45,680 nucleotides of DNA from JAHEAO01 sp041633555 (GTDB lineage: Bacteria > Pseudomonadota > Alphaproteobacteria > Rhodobacterales > Rhodobacteraceae), in the NCBI GenBank assembly GCA_041633555.1, contig JBFKFZ010000022.1:1-45680 (forward strand), in the 5' to 3' direction. A program made the position numbers and the translations under genes. The notes below the pieces were generated by a model. It was not told where the DNA came from and did not search any database. It saw only the letters and a list, made by a program, of their open reading frames with translations. Shown in pieces: positions 8,701 to 17,823 of the stretch (its first letter is position 1; every line of letters begins with the position of its first letter).

Positions 8701-9181
8701 GCCGCGCGTAGCGGCCGCGAAAGTACAGTAGCGGGTCTGCGTCACGCGGCGCTTTGACCTGCACGACGCGGCCTATGATGATCAGATGGTCGCCGGCTTC
8801 ATGCGTCGCATGTCGCCTGCAATCGATCGCGGCCAGAATCTCAGGAAAAACCGGGCTGCCGGTTTCGAGCGGGTAGATTCCCAGGCCCTCGCACCCATCC
8901 TCCACCTCGCCCGCAAATCGGTTGGAGAGTTCTTCCTGATCTGCAGCGAGTAAGTTCACGGCAAATTCCTGCGCCCGGGCAAAGCACTCGTAGTTGAATG
9001 CAGCCTTGTCGAGGCAGAACAGAACGAGCGGCGGGTCGAGAGAGACAGACGTAAACGAATTCACCGTAATTGCCCGCGCCTCACCTTTGCTATTCGTCGT
9101 GGTTACGACGGTGATGCCTGTGGCAAAGGCCCCCAAAACCGAGCGCAGTTCGGCAGGTTCGAGATGCTGGTCGTTCTGCAT
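8690..9181 (-). CDS. Flavin reductase-like (HpaC/FMN-binding split-barrel) protein
   Basis: This 163-residue protein fits the flavin reductase-like family: FATGITVVTT near the N-terminus, then VNSFTSVSLDPPLVLFCLD and FAVNLLA, which form the flavin-binding split barrel. Such proteins reduce free FMN or FAD with NAD(P)H, often for a two-component monooxygenase, though some bind flavin for other purposes. No monooxygenase is nearby. Its 3' end overlaps the apbE 3' end by 11 bases, tail to tail. The ribosome site is weak (AGG about 5 bases upstream). The substrate flavin is not deducible. Confidence 0.85.
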   Translation of the reverse strand: MQNDQHLEPAELRSVLGAFATGITVVTTTNSKGEARAITVNSFTSVSLDPPLVLFCLDKAAFNYECFARAQEFAVNLLAADQEELSNRFAGEVEDGCEGLGIYPLETGSPVFPEILAAIDCRRHATHEAGDHLIIIGRVVQVKAPRDADPLLYFRGRYARLRR

Positions 9182-9557
9182 GAATGCCTATTATCGGGTT
9201 ATGTTGAACTACTCCACATCTACGGAGAAATTCCTGACTTTGATGAAGAAATCCCTTGAGCGTACTGACCCGTGGCCCCCGATCTGGGCGCTGCGTCACA
9301 ATAAGTACACGGGACTGGCCACAGCCTGGAAATCCGTTTGCGAGAGAACCGTTTGAATAGGGAGTTGAGCCACCGCCGAATTGAAAGCCTAGCATCGGAG
9401 AACCAGGAGATTGTCCGCGCAATTGAAGGTTCCCGTCGCCCGCTCAAACAGATCTTGGCATGCCCAGCTATCTGCAAACAGTTCTTTTCCGCGCATTAGA
9501 TCGCACAACCACAGGTGAGCAAAAGCATGATCCCTCCATACGAATCCCCGCGATAAC
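9182..9557. other. 376-base intergenic stretch, no confident gene
   Basis: Base composition here is lower in G/C and less ordered by codon position than the flanking genes. Several short frames exist on both strands, none with a start, ribosome site and coding bias together. It must hold the promoter of the flavin reductase-like gene and the end of the upstream permease transcript; a 6-base inverted repeat (CTCGCG/CGCGAG, 9565-9583) overlaps the permease 3' end. Confidence 0.4.
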
Positions 9558-12092
9558 CTACTCCCTCGCGCGGAGTACGCGAGCAGGCCGGGCGCGAAGG
9601 GATCGAAACGAGAAATACAATCCCGCCACCATGGACAGGGTGACACCGCACAACACGATCGCCAGGGCAGAGACCGGCTCGAACCGGAAGTCGGTTTCCA
9701 TGATGAATCGTGACACGGCCCATCCCGCCAGCCCGCCAGCAAGGATCGCGACCAGACCTGCGGCAAGGCCCAAAATACCCGCCCGCCAGGAGAAATTCGC
9801 GAGCACCGCGAAACGGGTCGCGCCGAGAGTCTTCAGCACGGCCGCCTCGTAGGTGCGCGACCGTACGCCGGCGGCAGCCGCGCCGATCAGAACGATCACA
9901 CCGGTCAGAAGCGTCGCCATGGCGCCGAAGGTTACCGCGGCCGCGATGCCGCGCAGCACTTCGCCAACCCGATCTATCGCATCGCGAACCCGGATCGCGG
10001 TAATGTTGGGAAAGGTCGTGGCGAGATCCCGTAATATGGCCGCCTCTGACGCCTCGTCCGCGTAGATCGTGGAGATCCATGTATGCGGCGCACCGGCGAG
10101 CGCGTTCGGGGTCATCGACATCACGAAGCCCATCCCGGCATTCGAGAAATCGACCTCGCGGAAGCTGGTGATCACCGCAGTGATCTCTCGGCCCAGAATA
10201 TTGACCGTGATCCGGTCACCGAGCGACAGGCCCATCTCGTCCGCCTCCTCAGCGGCAAAGCTGATCTCCGGGTCGCCCTGGTGATCCTCGGCCCACCATT
10301 CGCCTGCGATCACTTTTGTACCTTCAGGCGGCGTCGCGGAATAGGTGATACCGCGGTCGCCCCGGACGACCCAGTGATCGCCCGCGACCTCATTCGCGGG
10401 GCGGTCGTTGATCCGCGTCACGATCCCGCGCAGCATAGGCGCAGCCTCCATGCGCGATACGTTCGGATCGTCGTCCAGCCGTTGCCGGAGCCGTTCGATC
10501 TGATCCGGCTGGATATCGACGATGAAATAGGACGGAGCGACCTCGGGCAAATCCCGGGCGATCGCCCCGCGGAGATTCGTATCGATCTGCCCTATGGCGG
10601 CCAGCACCGAAAGACCGAGGCCCAGTGACAGCACCACGGGTATCGCGTCACCGCCGCGTCCCCCGACCGAAGCGAGCGCCAACCGCAGCGCCGTGCGCCC
10701 CCGCAATGTTGGCGAAAGCGACAGGTGGCGGGCAAGCCACCGTGTGGCCATCGCCGCCAGGATGAGGGCGAGGAAAGCCCCGAGAATTCCGCCCGCCGCC
10801 CAAGTCGTCAGCCATAGCTGCCCTGACAGGATGCCCGCGGCGCTGACCAGTGAAACCAGGGTCAGACCGGTCAGGGCGACATATCTTGGCCGGGGCCAGC
10901 CCCGGAGGCCCAATGACGCGTCGCGAAACAACGCCGCCGCCCGGATGTCTTCGGTCCGCGACAGCGGCCAAAGGGTGAAGAGCAGGGCTGCCAGAACACC
11001 GTAGAGTGCGGCCTCGGCCAGCGCGCCGGGATGCAGACCGAAATCCGCCGGAACCGGCAGCCTTGCCTCGATCACGGGCGCCAGCAGGATCGGAATGAGG
11101 GCACCGATCACGAGGCCGATCAGGATCCCAGCCGCCGTCAGTATGCCGATCTGGATCATGTAGACCTGAAAGATCGTTCGGCTTTCCGCGCCAAGCGATT
11201 TCAACGCGGCGATCACCTGCACCTTTTCATCCAGGTAGGCCCGCACCGCGGCGGACACCCCAACCCCGCCCACCGCGAGGCCCGCGATACCGACGAGGAT
11301 CAGAAAGGCGCTGAGGCGCTCGACGAATCTGGTCATGCCGGGGGCACCGTTGCGCCTGTCCCGCCACCGGAATCCGCCACCCTCGATGGCTGGCAGGGCC
11401 CGTTCCCGGATCTCGTCGAGATCGCTGCCGGCGGCAAGCTTCATGCGGTATTCGCTTTCGTACAACGTGCCGGGCTGCAACAGTCCGGATTCGTCAAGGT
11501 CAACCGTGCGGACAATGGTTCGCGGACCCAGCGTGAAACCGCCCGCAGCGCTGTCCGGCTCGCGCAGCAGCAATGCGGACAGAATGAATTCCTGCTCGCC
11601 CAATCGGAAGTACTGGCCAACCTCAAGGCCAAGCCGGTCGACCAGAACCCGGTCCATGACCGCACCGGGACGACCGCGTTGTCCTGCAAGTGCTGTTGTC
11701 AGATCCATCTCCGGATCGAGCCGAACCGCGCCGTAAAGCGGATAGGCGGCATCGACGGCCTTAACCTGCGTCAGGCCCCGCTCGGCGGCCTCTCCCTCGC
11801 CCACCACTGCCATGGACCGGAAATCGACGATCTCGGAGACGGCGACTGCGGTCTCATTCATCCAGGCACGCTCGGTCGCGGTCGCGGTGCGATAGGTCAG
11901 CTCGATCTCGGCGTCCCCCCCCAGGATCACCGCCCCCTCGCGGGTCAGGCCAGCCTCGATGCTGCTGCGAACGGTTCCAACGGCGGCAATCGCGGCAACG
12001 CCGAGGGCAAGGCAGATCAGGAAGATCCGGAATCCCTTTATGCCGCCGCGCATTTCACGGCGGGCAATTCGGGCTGCGACCTTCAGGCTCAT
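9558..12092 (-). CDS. FtsX/MacB-type ABC transporter permease (YbbP-like)
   Basis: An 844-residue permease with two FtsX-like halves. A helix at about 22-42 is followed by a large extracytoplasmic domain, then helices from about residue 260 onward, and the pattern repeats in the C-terminal half with a second external domain at about 500-700 and a final helix group ending in RSLRARPARVL. This is the YbbP-like arrangement paired with a LolD/YbbA-like ATPase. Such systems move lipophilic or envelope substrates or drive mechanotransmission rather than import nutrients. The start overlaps the ATPase stop by 4 bases (ATGA). The true substrate is unknown. Confidence 0.92.
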   Translation of the reverse strand: MSLKVAARIARREMRGGIKGFRIFLICLALGVAAIAAVGTVRSSIEAGLTREGAVILGGDAEIELTYRTATATERAWMNETAVAVSEIVDFRSMAVVGEGEAAERGLTQVKAVDAAYPLYGAVRLDPEMDLTTALAGQRGRPGAVMDRVLVDRLGLEVGQYFRLGEQEFILSALLLREPDSAAGGFTLGPRTIVRTVDLDESGLLQPGTLYESEYRMKLAAGSDLDEIRERALPAIEGGGFRWRDRRNGAPGMTRFVERLSAFLILVGIAGLAVGGVGVSAAVRAYLDEKVQVIAALKSLGAESRTIFQVYMIQIGILTAAGILIGLVIGALIPILLAPVIEARLPVPADFGLHPGALAEAALYGVLAALLFTLWPLSRTEDIRAAALFRDASLGLRGWPRPRYVALTGLTLVSLVSAAGILSGQLWLTTWAAGGILGAFLALILAAMATRWLARHLSLSPTLRGRTALRLALASVGGRGGDAIPVVLSLGLGLSVLAAIGQIDTNLRGAIARDLPEVAPSYFIVDIQPDQIERLRQRLDDDPNVSRMEAAPMLRGIVTRINDRPANEVAGDHWVVRGDRGITYSATPPEGTKVIAGEWWAEDHQGDPEISFAAEEADEMGLSLGDRITVNILGREITAVITSFREVDFSNAGMGFVMSMTPNALAGAPHTWISTIYADEASEAAILRDLATTFPNITAIRVRDAIDRVGEVLRGIAAAVTFGAMATLLTGVIVLIGAAAAGVRSRTYEAAVLKTLGATRFAVLANFSWRAGILGLAAGLVAILAGGLAGWAVSRFIMETDFRFEPVSALAIVLCGVTLSMVAGLYFSFRSLRARPARVLRARE

Positions 12093-12787
12093 TCCGCAGC
12101 GTCCATTGCCGCGTCGTCGTCGATCATCCCGTCGCGCAGGTGAATCACGCGGTCACATCTCTGCGCCAGTTCCGGAGCATGGGTGACAAGAACAAGTGTC
12201 GAGCCATGCCGGTCGCGCAGATCAAAGAGCAGGTCCATGATGGCCTGACCATTCGCGCCGTCGAGATTTCCGGTCGGTTCATCGGCAAGCACGATGGCGG
12301 GCCGGGGCGCGGCCGCCCGGGCAAGCGCCACACGCTGCTGCTCGCCGCCGGACAGCTGAGAGGGATAGTGGCCGACCCGATTGCCGAGCCCGACGGACCG
12401 CAATTCGGCTTCGGCCCGCTCGAATGCGCCCCTGACGCCCGCGATCTCCAGGGGTGTCGCAACATTCTCCAAGGCGGTCATCGTCGGAATCAGGTGGAAA
12501 GACTGGAAGACGATGCCCATATTCCCCCTGCGGAACCGGGCCAGCGCATCCTCCTCCATCCTTGTCAGATCGTGCCCCGCGACCCGCACCACACCGCCGG
12601 TGGCCTGTTCCAGACCGCCCAGCAGCATCAGGAGCGACGACTTGCCGGAACCAGATGGACCCACCAGCCCCACCGTCTCGCCTTCGGCGATGTCCAGCGT
12701 GATCCCGCGCAGGATGTCGACGACACCGGTATTGCCCGACAGGCTGAGTCGGGCATCGGTCAGGGAAATGATCGGCTCGGCCTTCAT
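12089..12787 (-). CDS. ABC transporter ATP-binding protein (LolD/YbbA-like)
   Basis: A 232-residue ATPase with Walker A GPSGSGKS at 43-50, signature LSGGEQQR at 145-152, Walker B IVLADE at 165-170 and the H-loop in VTHAPE. Its closest family is the MacB/LolD/YbbA group, consistent with the FtsX-like permease translated from the overlapping downstream gene. The frame continues 43 codons upstream, but the ATG at 12787 has GAGG 6-7 bases before it and gives the standard family length. Its start codon overlaps, on the other strand, the candidate ATG of the esterase gene, a common tesA/ybbA neighbourhood. Confidence 0.93.
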   Translation of the reverse strand: MKAEPIISLTDARLSLSGNTGVVDILRGITLDIAEGETVGLVGPSGSGKSSLLMLLGGLEQATGGVVRVAGHDLTRMEEDALARFRRGNMGIVFQSFHLIPTMTALENVATPLEIAGVRGAFERAEAELRSVGLGNRVGHYPSQLSGGEQQRVALARAAAPRPAIVLADEPTGNLDGANGQAIMDLLFDLRDRHGSTLVLVTHAPELAQRCDRVIHLRDGMIDDDAAMDAAE

Positions 12788-13487
12788 GGCAGTCCTCAGG
12801 CTGTTGTTCTGTCTTGGATATGGGGTATTTACCCCCGTCCGCAACAGCGGACTTGCGGTCCTTGTTGCCGCAGCGGTCACAGCGGTGGGTGAAACCGCCC
12901 GCGCCGAGCCTGTCACGATCGCCGTATTGGGCGACAGCCTGGTGCAGGGCTACGGCCTGCCACCCGATCAGGGCTTCGTGCCACACATGCAAGACTGGCT
13001 CGACAGCAACGGAATTGAGGCAGAACTCCTCAATGCCGGCGTGTCAGGCGATACGACGGCTGGCGGTCTGTCCCGGGTCGAATGGACGCTGACGCCCGAG
13101 GTCGAGGCGCTGATCGTTTCACTGGGGGGTAACGATGTTCTGCGCGGCCTTGATCCGGCTGCGGCGCGCGCCAACCTCGAGGCGATCTTGGATATTGCGG
13201 CTGCGCGCGAGGTTCCGGTTCTTCTGATCGGCATCGGTGCGCCGGGAAACTACGGTGCTGACTATCGCATTGCGTTCGAGGCCATTTACCCTGCGCTCGC
13301 CCAATCCCACGGAACGCTGCTTTTCGACGATTTCCTTTCGCCCCTGACCAGGCTTCCCGACCGGGCTGGAGTCGTCGCGCGATACTTTCAGCCGGACCGA
13401 CTGCACCCGAATGCGGAAGGCGTCGGGCTGATCGTCGAGAGTATCGGGCCTTCCGTGGCGGAACTGGTGAGACTGGCGCGGCCATAG
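12786..13487 (+). CDS. tesA: TesA-like arylesterase/thioesterase (GDSL/SGNH hydrolase)
   Basis: An SGNH hydrolase (up to 233 aa) with a signal peptide ending ARA near residue 37. The catalytic Ser is in AVLGDSL (GDS block), the Asn in SLGGNDVLRG and the Asp/His pair in DRLHPN near the C-terminus, all four blocks present. TesA enzymes are periplasmic thioesterase/lysophospholipase/arylesterases. The start is uncertain: the ATG at 12786 overlaps the divergent ATPase start and lacks a clear ribosome site; a TTG at 12804 is an alternative. Neighbouring ybbAP-type genes are a conserved partner set. Confidence 0.9.
   Translation: MAVLRLLFCLGYGVFTPVRNSGLAVLVAAAVTAVGETARAEPVTIAVLGDSLVQGYGLPPDQGFVPHMQDWLDSNGIEAELLNAGVSGDTTAGGLSRVEWTLTPEVEALIVSLGGNDVLRGLDPAAARANLEAILDIAAAREVPVLLIGIGAPGNYGADYRIAFEAIYPALAQSHGTLLFDDFLSPLTRLPDRAGVVARYFQPDRLHPNAEGVGLIVESIGPSVAELVRLARP
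12822..12852. promoter_or_regulatory. Two adjacent perfect inverted repeats at the divergent ABC/tesA start
   Basis: GGGGTA-TT-TACCCC occupies 12822-12835 and GTCCGC-AACA-GCGGAC occupies 12837-12852, one base apart. They lie 35-65 bases upstream of the ATPase ATG and inside the sequence that would encode the esterase signal peptide if its first ATG is used. They could be an operator, or RNA hairpins limiting expression. No known consensus is matched. Confidence 0.4.
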
Positions 13488-13545
13488 GACGTCGGTCGCT
13501 GGACGGAACGAGTTGGACGACAGCGAGGGTAAGCCTGAGGAATCG

Positions 13546-13704
13546 CTAGCGTTTCGGCTTGTCATCGTAATCGTCCGAGAGGATGCGGTTGCTGTCTCCG
13601 TCCGGATCATCAAATTGCCGGTCGCGCAGCGCCCAGAAGAACCCTGCCAACCCGAGGCCGCCAAGGATTAGCGAGACCGGAATGAGATATACGAGCACGT
13701 TCAT
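13546..13704 (-). CDS. ccoS: CcoS, cbb3 oxidase assembly protein
   Basis: A 52-residue protein with one N-terminal membrane helix (VLVYLIPVSLILGGLGLAGF region, residues 3-22) followed by FFWALRDRQFDD, the CcoS/FixS hallmark (aromatic-W-x3-x-x-QFDD), and an acidic tail. CcoS is needed to put redox cofactors, probably copper, into CcoN. It overlaps the ccoI stop by 4 bases (ATGA) and ends the ccoGHIS operon. Confidence 0.95.
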   Translation of the reverse strand: MNVLVYLIPVSLILGGLGLAGFFWALRDRQFDDPDGDSNRILSDDYDDKPKR

Positions 13705-15875
13705 CTTCGGGTCAGTCTCAGAGCATTGAGCGAGACCGTGATCGACGATCCCGACATTGCCAGCGCGGCGGCCAGCGGCGTCGCGAATCCGGCCAGAGCA
13801 ACCGGGATGGCAATGATGTTATAGAGCGCCGCGATGGCAAAGTTCTCGATGATCCGGCGGGTTGCAGAGCGCGACACGCTGATCGCTTCGGCAATGGGCG
13901 CAAGAGATCCCCCAAGCAGCACGATATCGGACACAACCCGTGCCGCTTCCAGCGCGCTTGCAGGCGAGATGGACACATGCGCCGACGCCAGCGCGGCGGT
14001 GTCGTTCAATCCGTCGCCAACCATCAGGACCCGCCGCCCGGATTTGGCCAGAACGGCGATGCGCGCCGCCTTGTCAGCGGGCAAAAGGCGGGCCTCCCAC
14101 GCCTCGATGCCGACCCGTCCGGCAATATCGGCCACCGCATCGGGCACATCGCCCGACAGCAGGACGACGTCCTTGCCCCGCTCCTTCAGCCGGGCCACGA
14201 CCTCCTCTGCCCCGTCGCGGAGGGCGTCGACGAAACAGAATGTCAGTACGGGCCGGTCACCGATGCGCAGATAGGTCGCGGTCGACGATGCGGGCTCGGC
14301 CTGCAGCCAGTCGGCACGGCCCATTCGGACCCGCCGGTCCCGCCAGCGCCCCTCCACGCCCTGCCCCGGCACCTCGCGCAGTTCTGTCAGCGCAGCTGGC
14401 GCAATGCCCTCGCGCCGGATCGCTACGGACAAGCTTTGCGCCAGCGGGTGCGCCGAACCCTCTGAGACGGCCAGGGCCACGGCCAGATCTGCCTTGTCAT
14501 AGCCGCTAATGCCAATCAGCTCTGGCTGGCCGCGCGTCAGGGTTCCGGTCTTGTCGAAGACCACCGTATCCACCTCTGCCAGCCGTTCCAGCGCCGTGGC
14601 GCTCTTGATCAGCATACCTGCGCGAAACAACCGGCCGGATGCAGCGGTCGTCACGGCGGGCACGGCGAGGCCCAAGGCGCAGGGACAGGTGATGATCAGC
14701 ACCGCCACCGCGATGTTGATCGACAGGCGCACATCGCCACTGGCCCAGAGCCAGCCACCGAAAGCCACGAATGCCAGAAGATGGACGACCGGCGCATAGA
14801 TCTGCGCGGCCTTGTCGGCCAGGGACCTGTAGCGATTGCGCGAGGTTTCGGCCATGGCGACCAGATCGGCCATGCGGTGCAGCGAGCTATCCTTCCCCGC
14901 CGCCGTGACCCTGACCACAAGCACACCGGTAAGATTGACCTCACCGGCGCTGACCACTGTATCGGGTCCAGCCGCAACGGGCAGGCTTTCCCCGGTCAGC
15001 AGCGAACGGTCGATCTCGCTGGCGCCCTCCAGAACGACGCCATCGACCGGCACCCGCGCTCCGGGAAGGACGCGCACCAGTTCATCTGCAACAAGTTCTG
15101 CCACCGCTACTGTTTCCCCGCTGGCCCGCAGGGCGCGGGGGACTTCCAGCGCCGTCAGTTCCTCGGCCGCGGATCGCGCGATGGTTCGGGTGCGGTGATC
15201 GAGGTAGCGGCCGGCCAGCAGGAAGAAGGTCAGTGACAAGGCAGCGTCGAAATAGGCATGGTCGCCGCTCTGCATCGTCTCATAGACCGACATCGCGGCC
15301 GCCAACACGATCGCCAGCGAGATCGGCACATCCATGTTAAGGCGCCAGACACGAAGGGCGCTGGCGGCGTTTGCGAAAAAGGGTTGCGCCGAAAACGCGA
15401 TCGTCGGCAAAGCGATCGCACCAGAGATCCAGTGAAAGAGGTCGCGCGTCGCTTCGGACGCGCCTGACCAGACCGCGACGGATAGCAGCATCACGTTCAT
15501 CATCGCAAATCCTGCGACGGCGAGACGCATCAGCAGGGCGCGGCTCCGCTCATCCGTGGCGGTAACGCCGATCGAGGCCGGGTCAAGTTCGTGCGCCTCG
15601 TACCCTGCGCGCGCCAGCACATCGGTCAAGCGCTCGGGCGTCACGGCAGGGTCAGTCGCGACCGTCGCACGCTTCAGCGTCAGATTGACACGCGCGGCAA
15701 GCACGCCCGGCTCTGCCGTCAGGGCGCGTTCAACACCCGAAATGCAGGCTGCACAGTGGATCGACGGCAGCGACAGGAGGATACTGGCATCATCGACCTT
15801 GCGCGCAGCGACCGCCCCGGCCTCGGGGGCCGCAATGCAGGCAGGACAGGCCGATATGGTCGAGGAACCCGCCAT
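13701..15875 (-). CDS. ccoI: CcoI/FixI copper-exporting P1B-type ATPase
   Basis: A 724-residue P1B ATPase that exports Cu+ to the periplasm for cbb3 oxidase assembly. It has an N-terminal CPAC (10-13), an HMA domain with HCAAC (Cys41, Cys44), the actuator TGES at 294-297, the copper-path CPC at 397-399 in a helix, the phosphorylation site DKTGT at 441-445, the HP pair at 476-477 and the hinge GDGLND at 620-625. About eight membrane helices. It starts two bases beyond the ccoH stop. Confidence 0.96.
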   Translation of the reverse strand: MAGSSTISACPACIAAPEAGAVAARKVDDASILLSLPSIHCAACISGVERALTAEPGVLAARVNLTLKRATVATDPAVTPERLTDVLARAGYEAHELDPASIGVTATDERSRALLMRLAVAGFAMMNVMLLSVAVWSGASEATRDLFHWISGAIALPTIAFSAQPFFANAASALRVWRLNMDVPISLAIVLAAAMSVYETMQSGDHAYFDAALSLTFFLLAGRYLDHRTRTIARSAAEELTALEVPRALRASGETVAVAELVADELVRVLPGARVPVDGVVLEGASEIDRSLLTGESLPVAAGPDTVVSAGEVNLTGVLVVRVTAAGKDSSLHRMADLVAMAETSRNRYRSLADKAAQIYAPVVHLLAFVAFGGWLWASGDVRLSINIAVAVLIITCPCALGLAVPAVTTAASGRLFRAGMLIKSATALERLAEVDTVVFDKTGTLTRGQPELIGISGYDKADLAVALAVSEGSAHPLAQSLSVAIRREGIAPAALTELREVPGQGVEGRWRDRRVRMGRADWLQAEPASSTATYLRIGDRPVLTFCFVDALRDGAEEVVARLKERGKDVVLLSGDVPDAVADIAGRVGIEAWEARLLPADKAARIAVLAKSGRRVLMVGDGLNDTAALASAHVSISPASALEAARVVSDIVLLGGSLAPIAEAISVSRSATRRIIENFAIAALYNIIAIPVALAGFATPLAAALAMSGSSITVSLNALRLTRR

Positions 15876-15877
15876 CG

Positions 15878-16336
15878 TCAGCGCTTGACGTAAAGCACGA
15901 TACGCTGCTGGAACAACGTGCCGTCCGCCGCCGTGGCGCGGATCCTGAGATTCCAGTTGCCGGCGGCCAGATCCACCGGTGCGACATAACCCTTGCCGTC
16001 AAAGACGAACTCGGGCGCGCGGTCCTGGCTGACCTCGGTGGCCCTGCCAAGCGTGCTGACCAGATCGGCAACCTCGACTGGGTACCCGTCGCGATCGGCA
16101 ATCGAGAGCCGCAATTTGTCATCCTCGATGCGGGCCGAGAGATCCCAGCCAAGCGCCAGCTGCGCCTTGCGATCGGCCTCGAAACTCTGCGAGGCGACAT
16201 ATGAGTTCTTGACTTCCAGCCCGGGAAAGGTCGCCACGGCCTTGTAGGCCAGAAGCAAGTTGACCCCTATGATGACCGCGAAAGCCGATGCCGTTACGAT
16301 GAACACCTGGCGGCCGGTGATGGTCCTGTCACTCAT
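15878..16336 (-). CDS. ccoH: CcoH/FixH cbb3 oxidase assembly protein
   Basis: A 152-residue FixH family protein: one N-terminal membrane helix (about 11-31, TASAFAVIIGVNLLLAYKAV region) and a periplasmic Ig-like domain with the family phrases NSYVASQSFE and YVAP...AGNWNLRI. CcoH interacts with CcoN and stabilises the assembling oxidase. The start overlaps the ccoG stop by 4 bases, indicating coupled translation. Confidence 0.94.
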   Translation of the reverse strand: MSDRTITGRQVFIVTASAFAVIIGVNLLLAYKAVATFPGLEVKNSYVASQSFEADRKAQLALGWDLSARIEDDKLRLSIADRDGYPVEVADLVSTLGRATEVSQDRAPEFVFDGKGYVAPVDLAAGNWNLRIRATAADGTLFQQRIVLYVKR

Positions 16337-17760
16337 TGGGCGCTCCCATTGAAGATCGTGGCGTTGGATGTCCGTTCATTGGTTTCGAGATCCTCGACCC
16401 ACAGCCGGAATTCGGTGCGATCTGCTGCGGCGGCGGTGCTGCCTGCCTGCGCCGTGACATAGACGCGCTGCAGCATGGTTTCGTCTGCCGGCACCTCGAC
16501 CACCAGATCGTCCTGACCTTCAAGGCCGATGCGCAACAGGCTATCAGAGGTCAGCGAAATATGGAAAGGACGGTCCTCGCCATTCTTGTTGCGCAACCGG
16601 ACATCGTAGGTGTTGCGAATCGAGCCGTCCGACAGGGTCACGAAGGTCGGGTTGCGGACCGGGGCGACGGTCATGTCGATATCGGGCCGGATGAAAAGCG
16701 CGAAAACAAGGCCGAAACCAACCAGACTCCAGAGCGCCGTATAGAGGACCGTGCGCGGACGCAGCACATGTTGCCAGACCGGCTTTGGCGACTCGCCCGC
16801 GCGTTCGGCGGTCTCGTCGGTCAGCGCCATATAGTCGATCAGACCGCGCGGTTTGCCAATCTTCTCCATCACGTCGTCGCAGGCGTCGATGCACAGGGCG
16901 CAGGTGATGCAGGCAAGCTGCTGGCCTTCGCGGATGTCGATACCGACCGGGCACACGTTGACGCAGGCCATGCAGTCGATGCAGTCGCCAAGCTTGTCGA
17001 CGTCGTCCGCCTTGCGGTGCTTGCCCCGAGGTTCGCCGCGCCAGCCGCGATAGGCCACGGTCAGCGTGTCCTCGTCCATCATCGCCGCTTGGATGCGTGG
17101 CCAGGGGCACATGTAGATACAAACCTGCTCGCGGGCGAAGCCGCCGAAAAGCACGGTCGTCATCGTGAGGATCGCGATAGTCGAATATGCGATCGGATGG
17201 GCGCTGAATGTCACGAGATCCCGCGCGAGTTGCGGGGCGTCGGTGAAGTAGAACACCCATGCGCCGCCCGTGGCGAGCCCGATCAGCAGCCAGATGAACC
17301 ACTTGGCAATCCGCAGCCGCCACTTGCGGAAATCCCACTTCGACTTCCAGAGCCTGACGCGCGCGTTGCGGTCGCCCTCGATCCATCGCTCGGTCAGAAT
17401 GAAGAGGTCGGTCCAGACCGTTTGCGGACAGGTATAGCCGCACCACACCCGGCCCAGCGCCGAGGTGAAGAGAAAGAGGCCTAGCCCCGCCATGATCAGC
17501 AGTCCGGCGATGAAGTAGAATTCATGCGGCCATATCTCGATCCAGAAGAAGAAGAAGCGGCGCCCGGCCATGTCGACCAGGACGGCCTGGTCAGGGAGAT
17601 TCGGACCCCGGTCCCAGCGGATCCAGGGCGTCAGATAGTAGATGCCAAGCGTAACCCCCATGATCCACCATTTGAGCGAGCGGAACTTGCCGCTGACTCT
17701 GCGCGGAAATATTGGTTCTCGGGCCGCATAAAGCGACGGCGGGGTGTCCGAGGAGGACAT
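16333..17760 (-). CDS. ccoG: CcoG/FixG membrane ferredoxin, cupric reductase for cbb3 assembly
   Basis: A 475-residue membrane protein with four to five helices in the first 210 residues plus one near 345. Two 4Fe-4S ferredoxin motifs follow, with Cys at 260, 263, 266, 270 and 284, 287, 290, 294. Additional conserved Cys pairs are in WCGYTCP (107-112) and VCIYMCPW (214-219). CcoG reduces Cu2+ to Cu+ so CcoI can move it. The C-terminal periplasmic part is Ig-like. It is the first gene of ccoGHIS, with an FNR-type palindrome 64 bases upstream of the ATG. Confidence 0.96.
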   Translation of the reverse strand: MSSSDTPPSLYAAREPIFPRRVSGKFRSLKWWIMGVTLGIYYLTPWIRWDRGPNLPDQAVLVDMAGRRFFFFWIEIWPHEFYFIAGLLIMAGLGLFLFTSALGRVWCGYTCPQTVWTDLFILTERWIEGDRNARVRLWKSKWDFRKWRLRIAKWFIWLLIGLATGGAWVFYFTDAPQLARDLVTFSAHPIAYSTIAILTMTTVLFGGFAREQVCIYMCPWPRIQAAMMDEDTLTVAYRGWRGEPRGKHRKADDVDKLGDCIDCMACVNVCPVGIDIREGQQLACITCALCIDACDDVMEKIGKPRGLIDYMALTDETAERAGESPKPVWQHVLRPRTVLYTALWSLVGFGLVFALFIRPDIDMTVAPVRNPTFVTLSDGSIRNTYDVRLRNKNGEDRPFHISLTSDSLLRIGLEGQDDLVVEVPADETMLQRVYVTAQAGSTAAAADRTEFRLWVEDLETNERTSNATIFNGSAQ

Positions 17761-17823
17761 AAGGGAATCGTCCAGTCACTGTTCGCGTTGCCGGCGTTAT
17801 GGAGATTACCACAATGCGCAACC

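Noticed and set aside
9220..9477. Leftward frame in the 9.2-9.5 kb gap that could be a decayed transposase fragment
   Set aside because: No catalytic motif, no terminal repeats, composition not clearly coding.
13119..13664. 181-codon leftward frame over tesA and ccoS
   Set aside because: Wrong frame relative to ccoS, Arg/Ser-rich, no ribosome site.
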